This document shows, one piece after another, positions 1 through 8,282 of a stretch of DNA of 41,070 nt. Origin of the DNA: Syntrophaceae bacterium UBA1062 (GTDB taxonomy: Bacteria > Desulfobacterota > Desulfomonilia > UBA1062). Location: contig DCDF01000235.1 of the NCBI GenBank assembly GCA_002316295.1, positions 1 through 41,070 of the forward strand, read 5' to 3'. Both the position numbers and the translations under genes were made by a program. A model generated the notes under the pieces. That model saw nothing but the letters and a program-made list of their open reading frames with translations, was not told the DNA's origin and made no database searches. Position 1 is the first letter of the stretch. The number at the start of each line of letters is the position of its first letter.

Positions 1-756
1 GCCTTCGGGGGCGTCCCGCAGGGCCGGCGAAACCGGGGCGGCGATCTCCGCCTTCTCGAGGTTCGCGGCATAACTGCACGAAGAGCAGCTCAGGATCACA
101 TCCTCGCCTGTCGAGGCGAGCACCATGAACTCATGGGAGTAGTTGCCGCCGATGGGTCCGGAATCCGCCTCAACTGCCTTGAACTTCAATCCGCACCTTG
201 TGAAAATGCGCTCGTACGCCCGGAACATGGCATCGTAGCTCCTCCCCGCTCCTTCGTCATCGGTGTCGAACGAATAGGCGTCCTTCATGATGAATTCCCG
301 GGCGCGCATGATGCCGAACCGGGGCCTGATCTCGTCCCTGAACTTTGTCTGGATCTGATAGAGGTTGATGGGAAGGTCGCGGTAGGAGCGGATCTCGTCG
401 CGGACGATGGTGGTGATGACCTCTTCGTGAGTGGGGCCCATGGCGAACTCCCCGCCCTTGCGGTCGGTGAACCTGAGGAGCTCCTTGCCGTAGAATTCCC
501 ACCTGCCGCTCTCCTTCCATATCTCCGCAGGCTGGACTGCAGGCATCAGGACCTCCTGTGCGCCGGCCGCATCCATTTCCTCGCGAATGATGTTTTCCAC
601 CTTTCTCAAGGCCTTGAGCCCATAGGGAAGATATGAGTAGATGCCCGAGGCCAGTTTCTTGATCATGGCGGCCCTCAGCATCAGTTTGTGGCTTATGACC
701 TCGGCCTCCCTGGGGTCTTCCTTGAGTGTATGCAGGAACAGCGACGATAATTTCAT
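1..756 (-). CDS. proS: Prolyl-tRNA synthetase, N-terminal part (cut by window edge)
   Basis: ProS charges tRNA-Pro with proline in the cytoplasm. The minus frame is open from the ATG at 756 to base 1, giving 252 codons; the C-terminal part lies outside the window. The translation has the class II synthetase core of bacterial ProS: an N-terminus starting MKLSSLFLHTLKED, then ASGIYSYLPYG, then EEMDAAGAQEVLMPA, then the motif-2 region with GPTHEEV (about residues 109-115) and the RPRFGIMRAREF segment. The last part visible is the start of the inserted editing domain typical of long bacterial ProS. The start codon overlaps the ispG stop as TGATG, so the two are probably translationally coupled. 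The family call is firm. Confidence 0.93.
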   Translation of the reverse strand, partial: MKLSSLFLHTLKEDPREAEVISHKLMLRAAMIKKLASGIYSYLPYGLKALRKVENIIREEMDAAGAQEVLMPAVQPAEIWKESGRWEFYGKELLRFTDRKGGEFAMGPTHEEVITTIVRDEIRSYRDLPINLYQIQTKFRDEIRPRFGIMRAREFIMKDAYSFDTDDEGAGRSYDAMFRAYERIFTRCGLKFKAVEADSGPIGGNYSHEFMVLASTGEDVILSCSSCSYAANLEKAEIAAPVSPALRDAPEG

Positions 757-1817
757 CAAGCGATCTCCTTTTCAACCTCATCTATCAGTGTCTGAGTTAT
801 CTCGGCGGCCGATATGCGCCTCACGGGCTTCCCGTGGACGAAAAGCACGGCGCCGTTTGTATCGCAGGCAACCCCGAGATCGGCGGTCCTCGCCTCACCG
901 GGCCCGTTCACCACGCACCCCATGACCGCGACCACCAGATGCGCCTTCACTTCCTTCAGGGCATCCTCGACCTCCATGGCAATCGATGCGACATCCGCGT
1001 TCGTACGGGCGCAGGTGGGGCAGGCGATCACTCTGACCCCCTCCTTTCTGAGCCCGATGCCCTCCAGGAGAACCCTCCCGGCCGCGACTTCCTGGACCGG
1101 GTCCGCGGAGAGAGACACGCGTATCGTATCACCGATCCCCTCCAACAGCAGAGCACCGATCCCCGCCGAAGACCGGATGAGTCCAGAGAAGAGCGTGCCG
1201 GCCTCGGTCACCCCCAGGTGCAGCGGCCACCGGCTTATCCGGGAGAATCTGCGGTATGCGTCGATCGTCTCCAGCACATCCGAGGACTTGAGCGAAACCT
1301 TCATGGAGCTCACGCCCATGTCCTCGAGCATGCGCACGTACTCTCCGGCGTTCTCCACCAGAGCGCCCACCCGGTCTTCCCCGTGGGCTTTGAGGAGTTT
1401 TTTCTTCACCGAGCCCAGGTTCACTCCGACCCGGATGGGAATATCGGCCTGAATCGCACAGCGCGCAACCGCCTTCACCTTTTCGCGGCCGCCGATATTG
1501 CCGGGATTGATCCGGATGCCGTCCGCACCGTTTTCGATGGCGGCTATTGCGAGCCGGTAATCGAAATGAATGTCGGCAATGACCGGGATACGAGCCGAGA
1601 GCTTTATCTCGCGGAATGCTTTGGCAGACTCCTCATCCGGAACACTGACGCGCACGATGTCGCACCCTGCCTTCTCGAGGGCGCGTATCTGGGCTACGGT
1701 CATTTCGGCGTTCCGGGTAAGGGTGTTGGTCATGGACTGGATGGTGACCGGAGCTCCGCCGCCCACGGGGACCGGCCCCACGTATATCCTTTGCGTATTG
1801 TCACGGTGCGCCGCCAT
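756..1817 (-). CDS. ispG: 4-hydroxy-3-methylbut-2-enyl diphosphate synthase (IspG/GcpE)
   Basis: IspG converts MEcPP to HMBPP in the MEP pathway of isoprenoid synthesis and uses a [4Fe-4S] cluster. The protein has 353 residues, the normal size for the bacterial two-domain form: a TIM barrel with VTIQSMTNT near residues 24-32, then an iron-sulfur domain. The expected cluster ligands are present: C266 and C269 in CPTC, C301 in GCVVNGPGE, and E308. The gene is upstream of proS and overlaps it by one base, an order seen in other Deltaproteobacteria. Its start is 69 bp from the divergent HDOD gene, so the promoter must lie in that short gap. Confidence 0.95.
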   Translation of the reverse strand: MAAHRDNTQRIYVGPVPVGGGAPVTIQSMTNTLTRNAEMTVAQIRALEKAGCDIVRVSVPDEESAKAFREIKLSARIPVIADIHFDYRLAIAAIENGADGIRINPGNIGGREKVKAVARCAIQADIPIRVGVNLGSVKKKLLKAHGEDRVGALVENAGEYVRMLEDMGVSSMKVSLKSSDVLETIDAYRRFSRISRWPLHLGVTEAGTLFSGLIRSSAGIGALLLEGIGDTIRVSLSADPVQEVAAGRVLLEGIGLRKEGVRVIACPTCARTNADVASIAMEVEDALKEVKAHLVVAVMGCVVNGPGEARTADLGVACDTNGAVLFVHGKPVRRISAAEITQTLIDEVEKEIA

Positions 1818-1825
1818 TCGGATTT

Positions 1826-1852
1826 GAGTACCATATTTCGATATGCGGACTC
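1826..1852. promoter_or_regulatory. Imperfect inverted repeat between ispG and the divergent HDOD gene
   Basis: The core is CATAT-ttcg-ATATG (1832-1845), flanked by GAGT on the left and ACTC on the right, which also pair after a small internal loop. It sits in the 69-bp divergent gap 1818-1886. It could be an operator for either gene or only a short hairpin. No named regulator is assigned. Confidence 0.35.
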
Positions 1853-1886
1853 AAGATTGGAACGGCTTTTATCGATAAGACCTTGA

Positions 1887-3821
1887 ATGAAGAAAGTCAC
1901 CCACGACGAGATAGAATCCCTTCTGGAAAACCTGGGGGAGATTCCCACTCTGCCCTCCATCGCCACCACGATCATGGAGAGGACACTGGACGCACGGGTG
2001 AATGCGCGCCAGATCGCCCAGATGGTGGAGAGGGACCAGGCTCTCGCCGTCAAGGTGCTCAAGGTGGCGAACTCGCCCTTCTACCGGAGAATCAAGGAGA
2101 TATCGACAATACGCGGGGCGGTGGTGCTGCTGGGCTTCAACGTGCTCAAGAGTATCGTGCTCAGCATCAGCGTCATCAATCTTTTCAACGAAAAAGAAAA
2201 ACGCAATCTGGACTTCTACAAGTTCTGGCAGCACAGTATCGCTTGTGCTGTCTGCGCAAAGTCGATCGCGAGCAAGATCTCCCCTCCCGCCGCGGAGGAC
2301 GCCTTCATCGCAGGGCTGTTGCACGATCTGGGCAAAGTGGTGGCCGACCAGCTCATATGCAAGAATGGGGAATATCGTGAAGTGCTGGAGGTCATGAACC
2401 GCGCCAACTCCGACATCATAGAGGTGGAGAGAAGCATCGTCGGCGTGGATCACGCAACGCTCGGTAAATATCTCATGGAAAAATGGAATCTTCCCGCACT
2501 CTTATGCAAAACCGTAGGATACCATCACGCTATCGTCGAAGCGGGCAACGACGAGGAAACCAGAAAACTCTGCGCCATCGTCCACGTGGCGGACATCGTG
2601 ACAAACCATCTGGGGCTCGGCCTCGGGCAGACCGACCGGGGCTTTGTGGATCCGACTGTCCTGAGCGGCCTCGGATTGAGCAGTCACGACATACAGGAAA
2701 TCTCACTGACGCTGAAAGACAGCATATCGAGCATCAGCGATGAGATGGGGATCCCCAGAGCCGAGCCCAAAACCTATTTCGAGGTGCTCCAGTTTGCAAA
2801 CGCTCAGCTTGGCAAGCTGAGCCTGGACCTCGAGCAGAAGAAGATGGCGCTTGAGCGGAGGACCGTGGAACTCTCCAGCCTCAACCAGATGAGCAGCCAG
2901 CTCCAGTCATCCATGAAGCTTTCGGACATCATCACCATCCTCACCTCCAATGCACTCACCATCCTCGAGGCAAAAAAAACCCGCTGCATCATGCGCCTGA
3001 GCAACTTGAGAATCATGATCACCGAATCGTTCTGGCTCAACAACGCCCCCCACACCCGGAGCGGGATGGCGAGCACCACCAAGGAGCTCCTGGACAGGTC
3101 CAATGCCGTCTACCCGAAGGCGGTCAATTTCATCTACGCCCCGCTGAAGGTCGACAACACCGTCATCGGCGTTCTGGAGGCCATGCCTCAGGAAGGCGCC
3201 GGCCAGGAGGAAATCAACCAGAGGCTCCTGTTGCTCAGGACCGTGGCGGAGGTGGGGGCTCAGGCCATCCAGAGGGCGATGCTCATTACAAAGAGCATCA
3301 AGGCCCAGAGACTAGCAGCCGTGTCCAAGACGGCCATCGCGGCCAATCACGAGATCAACACCCCGCTCACCACGATTCTTCTCAAGCTCGATATGCTCGT
3401 CAAGGAAGCCAATCCGAACAAATCGGTGATGGCCCATCTCCAGGAGATCAAGACCGAGGCCATCAAGATCAAGAACATCGTCAAGAAGATGCTCGAAATC
3501 TCGGACGTGGTTGAAACCAGCTATGTCAAGAACGAGAAGATGCTCGATCTGCATCACACCCCTGAAGCGGAAAAGCCGGATACTCAAGAGCATGTCAAGA
3601 CAACCCCTCAGACCGCCGCCGGATTCGAGGACTATACTGAGGAAGCCCGCCGGCAAGCGCCTTCGCCTTCCGGGCGCACGGCGTTTCCGGTGGAAGATAC
3701 GACTCCGGGGTTCGAAGACTACATGGAGCAGCAGACCACCGAGCTGAGCGGGAAAATCTCGCCCGTATCCGGCAAGCCCCTGAAATCCGACACCCCGGGA
3801 TTCGAAGATTACCTCGAATAA
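1887..3821 (+). CDS. HDOD-GAF signalling protein with a histidine-kinase H-box but no ATPase domain
   Basis: Cytoplasmic signalling protein of 644 residues. Residues about 10-210 match an HDOD domain (LPSIATTIMERTLDARVNA; LLHDLGK with H146 and D147). A helical linker follows, then a GAF-like domain at about 330-460. Next is a HisKA-like helix whose H-box reads NHEINTPLT with H488. Normally a HATPase_c domain with N and G boxes would follow; only about 150 residues remain and none of those boxes is visible. The tail is low-complexity and carries three copies of GFEDY (579-583, 608-612, 638-642), 29-30 residues apart, the last almost at the C-terminus. It has no membrane segment. It may be a kinase-like scaffold or phosphoacceptor acting with a partner. 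No strong ribosome site precedes the ATG. The HDOD call is firm; the role is unknown. Confidence 0.85.
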   Translation: MKKVTHDEIESLLENLGEIPTLPSIATTIMERTLDARVNARQIAQMVERDQALAVKVLKVANSPFYRRIKEISTIRGAVVLLGFNVLKSIVLSISVINLFNEKEKRNLDFYKFWQHSIACAVCAKSIASKISPPAAEDAFIAGLLHDLGKVVADQLICKNGEYREVLEVMNRANSDIIEVERSIVGVDHATLGKYLMEKWNLPALLCKTVGYHHAIVEAGNDEETRKLCAIVHVADIVTNHLGLGLGQTDRGFVDPTVLSGLGLSSHDIQEISLTLKDSISSISDEMGIPRAEPKTYFEVLQFANAQLGKLSLDLEQKKMALERRTVELSSLNQMSSQLQSSMKLSDIITILTSNALTILEAKKTRCIMRLSNLRIMITESFWLNNAPHTRSGMASTTKELLDRSNAVYPKAVNFIYAPLKVDNTVIGVLEAMPQEGAGQEEINQRLLLLRTVAEVGAQAIQRAMLITKSIKAQRLAAVSKTAIAANHEINTPLTTILLKLDMLVKEANPNKSVMAHLQEIKTEAIKIKNIVKKMLEISDVVETSYVKNEKMLDLHHTPEAEKPDTQEHVKTTPQTAAGFEDYTEEARRQAPSPSGRTAFPVEDTTPGFEDYMEQQTTELSGKISPVSGKPLKSDTPGFEDYLE

Positions 3822-3914
3822 AAAATCACTGGACACAGCCTGAATTTCGGTTATCTTTAATCATACAGCATCACTTGATTTACGTGTATCTATAATCAGT
3901 TCGAGGAGGTTCCC

Positions 3915-4907
3915 ATGGACACACTGGTCAACGGAAGAGGCCTCGTAAAGTGCGGCATCTACAACGAGCCGGTTCACAGGATCAACTATGCGGACTATCG
4001 TCTGGAGACCCCCATGGGAATGCGCCTGCCGCACTTTCTCAGACGCCTCCTGGCCAACCAGTTCCACTTCATGGGCATCATCGGGCCCGAGCTCATGGCA
4101 GGTGTCGCCGTGGTCGATCTCAAGTACCTCTCAAACGGCTTCATGTACATTTACGACCGGCAGACCGGCGAGATCATGGAGGCCAAGGCCATGGGTCATC
4201 CTCTGTCCGGCACATCCATCGACCCCTTGCCTGAAAAGCCCAGGAGCTTCTTCAACACGGGCGGCCTCATCATCGAGATGCGAAAGGATTCTCTGAAGGC
4301 TCTTGGCAATGATATCTCGATCGATGTTTCCATAGACACCAACACGACCTCCCCATTGAGGATCTGCACCCGTGCAGGATATCGGGGATGGGTGTACACG
4401 CAGAAGACCAGCCCGGTAAAGGTCAAGGGGACGATATCCTGTCGAACCGGCCAGTATGACCTGTCTTCCCCCGCCTACTGGGCGCTTTCCGACTGGACAT
4501 GCGGGTTCATGAGAAGACAGACCTGCTGGAACTGGGCCGCAACGGCATCAAGCCTCGACGACGGCAGGAGTCTGGGCCTCAATCTCTCCTGCGGGGTCAA
4601 TGAAACGAGCTTCACGGAAAACGCCTTCTGGGTCGGCGGCATCATGACCAAGGTCGACTTGGTGGACTTCGACTACGATCCGGACGACCTGTCCGCGCCC
4701 TGGCACATCCGCTCGGGCGACAGGAAAGTGGACCTGGTGTTCTACCCCGAGGCGCAAAGGGAAGAGAAGATCAACGCCTTTTTCCTGGCTTCCCGGTTTA
4801 CCCAGATGCTCGGAATCTTCGAAGGCACACTGAAAACTGACGAGGGGGAGATGATTTTTGTGCAGTCGTGCCCGGGATTTACCGAGGACCACTACGCCAA
4901 GTGGTGA
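3915..4907 (+). CDS. DUF2804 family protein
   Basis: 330-residue soluble protein that I recognise as DUF2804, a family of unknown function. It shows the family's aromatic-rich beta pattern, including DWTCGFMRRQTCWNWAA (about 198-214) and SLGLNLSCGVNETSFTENAFW. There is no signal peptide or membrane segment. The start is fixed by GAGGAGG at 3903-3909, five bases before the ATG. The last 16 bases overlap the end of the convergent nucleotidyltransferase gene. Some all-beta domains of this kind bind lipids, but nothing in this sequence proves that here. Confidence 0.75.
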   Translation: MDTLVNGRGLVKCGIYNEPVHRINYADYRLETPMGMRLPHFLRRLLANQFHFMGIIGPELMAGVAVVDLKYLSNGFMYIYDRQTGEIMEAKAMGHPLSGTSIDPLPEKPRSFFNTGGLIIEMRKDSLKALGNDISIDVSIDTNTTSPLRICTRAGYRGWVYTQKTSPVKVKGTISCRTGQYDLSSPAYWALSDWTCGFMRRQTCWNWAATASSLDDGRSLGLNLSCGVNETSFTENAFWVGGIMTKVDLVDFDYDPDDLSAPWHIRSGDRKVDLVFYPEAQREEKINAFFLASRFTQMLGIFEGTLKTDEGEMIFVQSCPGFTEDHYAKW

Positions 4908-5839
4908 TTTCCCTGAGCGATCTGGTTCATCCAGTCTTTGTACATGATGGAAAGCGTCATGTAATCCTTCTCATTGTCCACATCCAGCGCGGCGCCTCCG
5001 ACCGTCGTTTCCGCGATTCTGAATCTGGTGTTCAGGAGGTTTGAGATCAGGCGTTCCATCCGCGCCCTTGTCACGGGCCAGCTCGCTATACGGGCCGCTC
5101 TCTCGAAGCCCAGGGCGGAAAGCCCTGCCGAAATCTGGAGGAGGAGGTATATGCCGAGAGTCTGCGCCAGGCTCTTCCTGCCGAGCCTGACGATCTCGAA
5201 CAGAGACCGGATGATGTTGACGAATTCTTTCTGATACCGGTACTCGTACGCCTTGAGCACCAGATCGATGCTCTCGATCAGGACAAAGGGCCTCGCCATG
5301 TGCAGATTGTTCTGCCTCAGGTTGCCGTCCCGCATACGAAAGGTGGCCATCTTGATTCCCGGCTTTCCCTTCCGCGGCCCGAACAGCTTCAGGATCTCCT
5401 CCGATGTCGCGCCCGCGATGTAATCATAGCGCTCCATATCGCACTTGGAGAGAAATTCCTTGATCTCCCGAACGGATATGAGCGGGATATCGCCCGAAAG
5501 AAAGAGGACATACTTGTCCCGGTACTTCTCGATGATCTCCTCTGTGCAGAGCCCCTGTGAACGGAATTCGGGAATCGTATGGAGGAAGCCCTCCCATCCG
5601 TTCTCCGCAAGGCTCCTCTTCTGCTGGACGATGTCCACATCGAGGTCGCCGATCACCTCGAGAAACTCCTCCCGAGGCCCGACCACCACGATGCGGTCGA
5701 TCTCGTCGCATTTGAGGAGCGTTTCGACGATGTGGCGGATAATGGGCTTCCCGGCGACATCCAGAAGGGCCTTGTTCTTCTTGAACAGCCTGCGGGCGGC
5801 CTTCCCGTCACCGGCAGTAACTACGGCATCGATCCTCAT
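4892..5839 (-). CDS. MobA/GlmU-like nucleotidyltransferase domain protein
   Basis: 315 residues. The N-terminal half is a nucleotidyltransferase Rossmann-like fold (NTP_transf_3 type): VVTAGDGKAARRLF then KNKALLDVAGKP at about 6-33 replaces the usual AGGxGTRL...K signature, and LFLSGDIPLI near 112-121 gives the metal-binding Asp. The C-terminal half (about 200-315) is helical and ends in a short DVDNEKDY segment typical of nucleotidyltransferases (VDTPEDY-like). The family activates sugars or cofactors with an NTP; the substrate cannot be read from sequence. It is convergent with the DUF2804 gene, and a response-regulator remnant ends ten bases upstream of its ATG. Confidence 0.75.
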   Translation of the reverse strand: MRIDAVVTAGDGKAARRLFKKNKALLDVAGKPIIRHIVETLLKCDEIDRIVVVGPREEFLEVIGDLDVDIVQQKRSLAENGWEGFLHTIPEFRSQGLCTEEIIEKYRDKYVLFLSGDIPLISVREIKEFLSKCDMERYDYIAGATSEEILKLFGPRKGKPGIKMATFRMRDGNLRQNNLHMARPFVLIESIDLVLKAYEYRYQKEFVNIIRSLFEIVRLGRKSLAQTLGIYLLLQISAGLSALGFERAARIASWPVTRARMERLISNLLNTRFRIAETTVGGAALDVDNEKDYMTLSIMYKDWMNQIAQGNHHLA

Positions 5840-5851
5840 ATTTTTACATCA

Positions 5852-5992
5852 CAAAAAAACGTTTGCCCTGTCAAGATCCCAAATAGAGAGCATGAATTTC
5901 AGCGTCCGGATAAGGCTCTCGTTTTTCACCGGCTTGACGATGATCATTTCAGCACCGCTCTTCACACAGCCGTCTGTGCTCCGGCGGCCTCT
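5852..5992 (-). pseudogene. Remnant of a response-regulator receiver domain (C-terminal end)
   Basis: Between in-frame stops at 5995-5993 and 5851-5849 lies a 47-codon minus-strand frame. It reads GAEMIIVKPVKNESL followed by IRTLKFMLS, the last strand and helix of a CheY-like receiver domain, including the conserved Lys-Pro. No start codon gives a whole domain, and the sequence upstream (6000-6110) is not recognisably receiver-like in any frame. It is immediately upstream of the nucleotidyltransferase gene on the same strand. It is most likely a decayed gene; a chance short match is possible. Confidence 0.5.
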
Positions 5993-6157
5993 TCATATCC
6001 GGCCGTACGACCATCCGGAAACTTGGCCGCTTGCCACAGGCCCTCAACCGTGTTATCCCGCATTCAAGGCGGGAAGAGCACGGAGTGCGGGAACGAAATC
6101 TGATGCCTTCCCATAAGAAGACCGTTTTTTTAAAGGGATATTCTTTTCGATCTGTGC

Positions 6158-6187
6158 TTGACATCCGCATCTGATTTCGGCTATATC
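6158..6187 (+). promoter_or_regulatory. Sigma70-like promoter of the rplM-rpsI-argC operon
   Basis: A perfect TTGACA (6158-6163) is followed after 18 bases by TATATC (6182-6187), 27 bases before the AGCCCT hairpin and ribosome site of rplM. Placement just ahead of a highly expressed ribosomal operon supports it. Bases 5993-6157 upstream show no gene that I can support. Confidence 0.65.
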
Positions 6188-6189
6188 CG

Positions 6190-6205
6190 AGCCCTATTTA
6201 GGGCT
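6190..6205 (+). promoter_or_regulatory. Leader hairpin directly in front of the rplM ribosome site
   Basis: AGCCCT-ATTT-AGGGCT forms a perfect six-base stem with a four-base loop. It ends one base before AAGGAG (6207-6212). Its position suggests a translational control element or an mRNA-protecting hairpin. In E. coli, L13 represses its own operon through the leader; whether the same holds here is inference. Confidence 0.5.
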
Positions 6206-6220
6206 TAAGGAGTAATGTCT

Positions 6221-6649
6221 ATGAGTACGTTCATCGCAAAGAAGGATGAGATCGAGAGAAACTGGGTGCTCGTCGACGCCAAGGACAAAGTCCTTGGCCG
6301 GCTCGCTGCAGACGTGGCGTCCATTCTGAGGGGAAAGACAAAACCCACCTACACGCCGCACACCGATGTGGGAGACTTCGTAGTCGTCATAAACGCGGAA
6401 AAGGTCAAGCTTACCGGCAGGAAGCTGGAACAAAAGGTCTACTACCGCCATAGCGGGTATATGGGCGGGCTCAAATCCCGGACCGCCCGGCAGGTCATGG
6501 AGAAGAACCCGGAAGAGATCATCCGGCACGCGGTCAAGGGGATGCTTCCCAAAAACAGCCTCGGCAGGAGCATGTTCAAGAAGCTCAAGGTATACACCGG
6601 CGAAACGCATCCCCACGAGGCGCAGAAGCCCCAAGAGATTAATCTGTAA
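6221..6649 (+). CDS. rplM: 50S ribosomal protein L13
   Basis: 142 residues, the same length as E. coli L13, and collinear with it: it starts MSTFIAKKDEIERNW, continues VLVDAKDKVLGRLA, and contains YTPHTDVGDFVVVINA and AVKGMLPKNSLGR. There is an upstream ATG at 6215, but AAGGAG (6207-6212) is only two bases from it and eight from 6221, and the family N-terminus fits 6221. L13 is an early-assembling large-subunit protein. First gene of rplM-rpsI-argC. Confidence 0.97.
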   Translation: MSTFIAKKDEIERNWVLVDAKDKVLGRLAADVASILRGKTKPTYTPHTDVGDFVVVINAEKVKLTGRKLEQKVYYRHSGYMGGLKSRTARQVMEKNPEEIIRHAVKGMLPKNSLGRSMFKKLKVYTGETHPHEAQKPQEINL

Positions 6650-6660
6650 AGGAACGACAT

Positions 6661-7056
6661 ATGGCAGTTCAAAGGATCTATGCCACCGGCAGAAGGAAGA
6701 ACGCTACAGCGCGGGTCTGGATATCCCCCGGAACGGGAGAGTTCACGGTCAACGGCAAACCTCTGGACGAATATTTCGGCAGGGAGACACTGGTCATGTT
6801 CGCCCAGCAGCCCTTCGATCTCACCGAAACGCGGGGGCAGTTCAACGTATATTCGACTGTGAGCGGAGGCGGCATATCGGGCCAGGCAGGGGCAATCCGG
6901 CACGGCATCTCCCGGGCGCTTTCAGAATTCGATGTGGAGAAGTACCGTCCCCGGCTCAAGTCCGCAGGTTTCCTCACCAGAGACCCGAGGATGGTCGAGC
7001 GCAAGAAATTCGGGCTTCACAAGGCCAGAAAGAGACCTCAGTTCTCCAAGAGGTAA
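6661..7056 (+). CDS. rpsI: 30S ribosomal protein S9
   Basis: 131 residues, the usual S9 size, starting MAVQRIYATGRRKNATARVW and ending in the basic tail KKFGLHKARKRPQFSKR that reaches towards the P-site tRNA. The RAGAIRHGISRAL-type segment is present as QAGAIRHGISRAL. It follows rplM by 11 bases with AAAGGA upstream of the ATG, the standard L13-S9 pairing. The end of the gene also carries the ribosome site of argC. Confidence 0.97.
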   Translation: MAVQRIYATGRRKNATARVWISPGTGEFTVNGKPLDEYFGRETLVMFAQQPFDLTETRGQFNVYSTVSGGGISGQAGAIRHGISRALSEFDVEKYRPRLKSAGFLTRDPRMVERKKFGLHKARKRPQFSKR

Positions 7057-7061
7057 CGACC

Positions 7062-8093
7062 TTGCCGCTGTCGATAGGGATCCTGGGGGCCACCGGGTAC
7101 ACCGGGGCGGAGCTCATCCGGCTCCTTCACAATCACCGGGACTCCAGGATCACCTACTGCTCTTCCCGTCAGTACAACGGCAAGAGAATCTCCGAGGTTT
7201 TTCCCTTTTTCCGGGGCACCTTCGACATAGGGCTCGAAGACTTCGATGAGTCCGCTATCAAGGATCGCTGCGACATCGTATTCAGCTGCCTTCCACACGG
7301 CACCAGCATGGAGTATATTCCGCGGATCCTGGAATCAGTCAGGGTTGTGGACCTGAGCGCGGATTACCGCATCGCCAGCCTCGAGACCTACCGGGAATGG
7401 TACGGCGAGCACACGTCTCCGGCGCTCCTGGAAAGGGCCGTGTACGGCCTGTGCGAAGTGTACCGCGAGGAGATCGGGGGGGCTTCGCTCGTTGCGAATC
7501 CCGGCTGCTACCCGACCAGCATCCTGCTTCCTCTCATCCCGCTCCTGAAGGAGGGCCTCATCGAGGCTGAAGGAATCATTGCAGACAGCAAGAGCGGCGT
7601 ATCAGGCGCAGGCAGGGGCCTGAGCCTGAAGACCCACATCTGTGAATCCGGAGAATCCTTCTCGGCCTATAAGGTGGGGCGCTCGCACCGCCATATCCCG
7701 GAAATGGAGCAGGAACTTGCAAAAGCCGCAGGGTCGGAGGTTCATATCGAGTTCACCCCCCACCTGATACCCATCTCCCGGGGCATGCTTTCCACGATCT
7801 ACGTCAAGGCCATAGCGGACGAGGCCGCGCTGAAGGACTGTCTGCGTGCGTTTTATGAGGGCTCGAGGTTCGTCCACGTCTTGGCATCCGATTTCCCGTC
7901 CACCAAAGACGTCCGCGGTACGAACAACTGCTTCATCGGCCTTGCCGTGGGCGGCAAGACCGGCCGGGCCGTCATCGTGAGCGCAATCGACAACCTCACC
8001 AAGGGGGCCTCCGGCCAGGCGATTCAGAATATGAACCTCATGTTCGGCCTTCCAGAGTTCGAAGGCATTGACTCCCTGCCTCTGTTTCCTTAA
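7062..8093 (+). CDS. argC: N-acetyl-gamma-glutamyl-phosphate reductase
   Basis: Third enzyme of arginine synthesis: NADPH-dependent reduction of N-acetylglutamyl phosphate to the semialdehyde. 343 residues; nucleotide-binding GATGYTG at 9-15 and catalytic C149 in NPGCYPT; HRHIPEMEQ and FTPHLIP motifs also fit. It starts with TTG at 7062, five bases after the rpsI stop, with AAGAGG inside the end of rpsI as ribosome site; no ATG fits the family start. Placement behind two ribosomal genes means it shares their promoter. Confidence 0.95.
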   Translation: MPLSIGILGATGYTGAELIRLLHNHRDSRITYCSSRQYNGKRISEVFPFFRGTFDIGLEDFDESAIKDRCDIVFSCLPHGTSMEYIPRILESVRVVDLSADYRIASLETYREWYGEHTSPALLERAVYGLCEVYREEIGGASLVANPGCYPTSILLPLIPLLKEGLIEAEGIIADSKSGVSGAGRGLSLKTHICESGESFSAYKVGRSHRHIPEMEQELAKAAGSEVHIEFTPHLIPISRGMLSTIYVKAIADEAALKDCLRAFYEGSRFVHVLASDFPSTKDVRGTNNCFIGLAVGGKTGRAVIVSAIDNLTKGASGQAIQNMNLMFGLPEFEGIDSLPLFP

Positions 8094-8122
8094 TCATAAG
8101 AGAAACAAGTAAGCTGATGCCG

Positions 8123-8148
8123 CCTCAGGAAGGAGACCCCTGCTGAGG
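8123..8148 (+). other. Hairpin in the argC-MEMO gap
   Basis: CCTCAG (8123-8128) pairs with CTGAGG (8143-8148) around a 14-base loop, followed by TTTGT. It could be a weak terminator for argC or a leader element of the next gene. The remaining leader, 8149-8282, shows no gene or riboswitch that I recognise. Confidence 0.3.
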
Positions 8149-8282
8149 TTTGTCGGGGGGATACTGCTTTGAATCTCCATTGGTTTCCCCCCTTTTGCAT
8201 GCGACAGGCCCCGCAGGCGAGGGAAGTACCTGCATCAGGCCGGCAGGGGTTTTCGATCCCGGCGCCAGAGGGAGGTATGCCT

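Noticed and set aside
257..781. 174-residue minus-strand frame across the proS start
   Set aside because: Out of frame with proS, whose synthetase motifs are clear in the adjacent frame.
726..1886. 386-residue plus-strand open frame opposite ispG
   Set aside because: ispG has all cluster ligands on the minus strand; the plus frame has no motif.
5949..6170. 73-residue minus-strand frame in the rplM upstream gap
   Set aside because: It overlaps the rplM promoter, has no ribosome site or recognisable motif, and conflicts with the receiver-domain frame.
8243..8266. T-loop-like sequence (GGTTTTCGATCCC) suggesting a tRNA 3' end
   Set aside because: No matching acceptor, D or anticodon arms can be folded around it, and a strong ribosome site follows directly.
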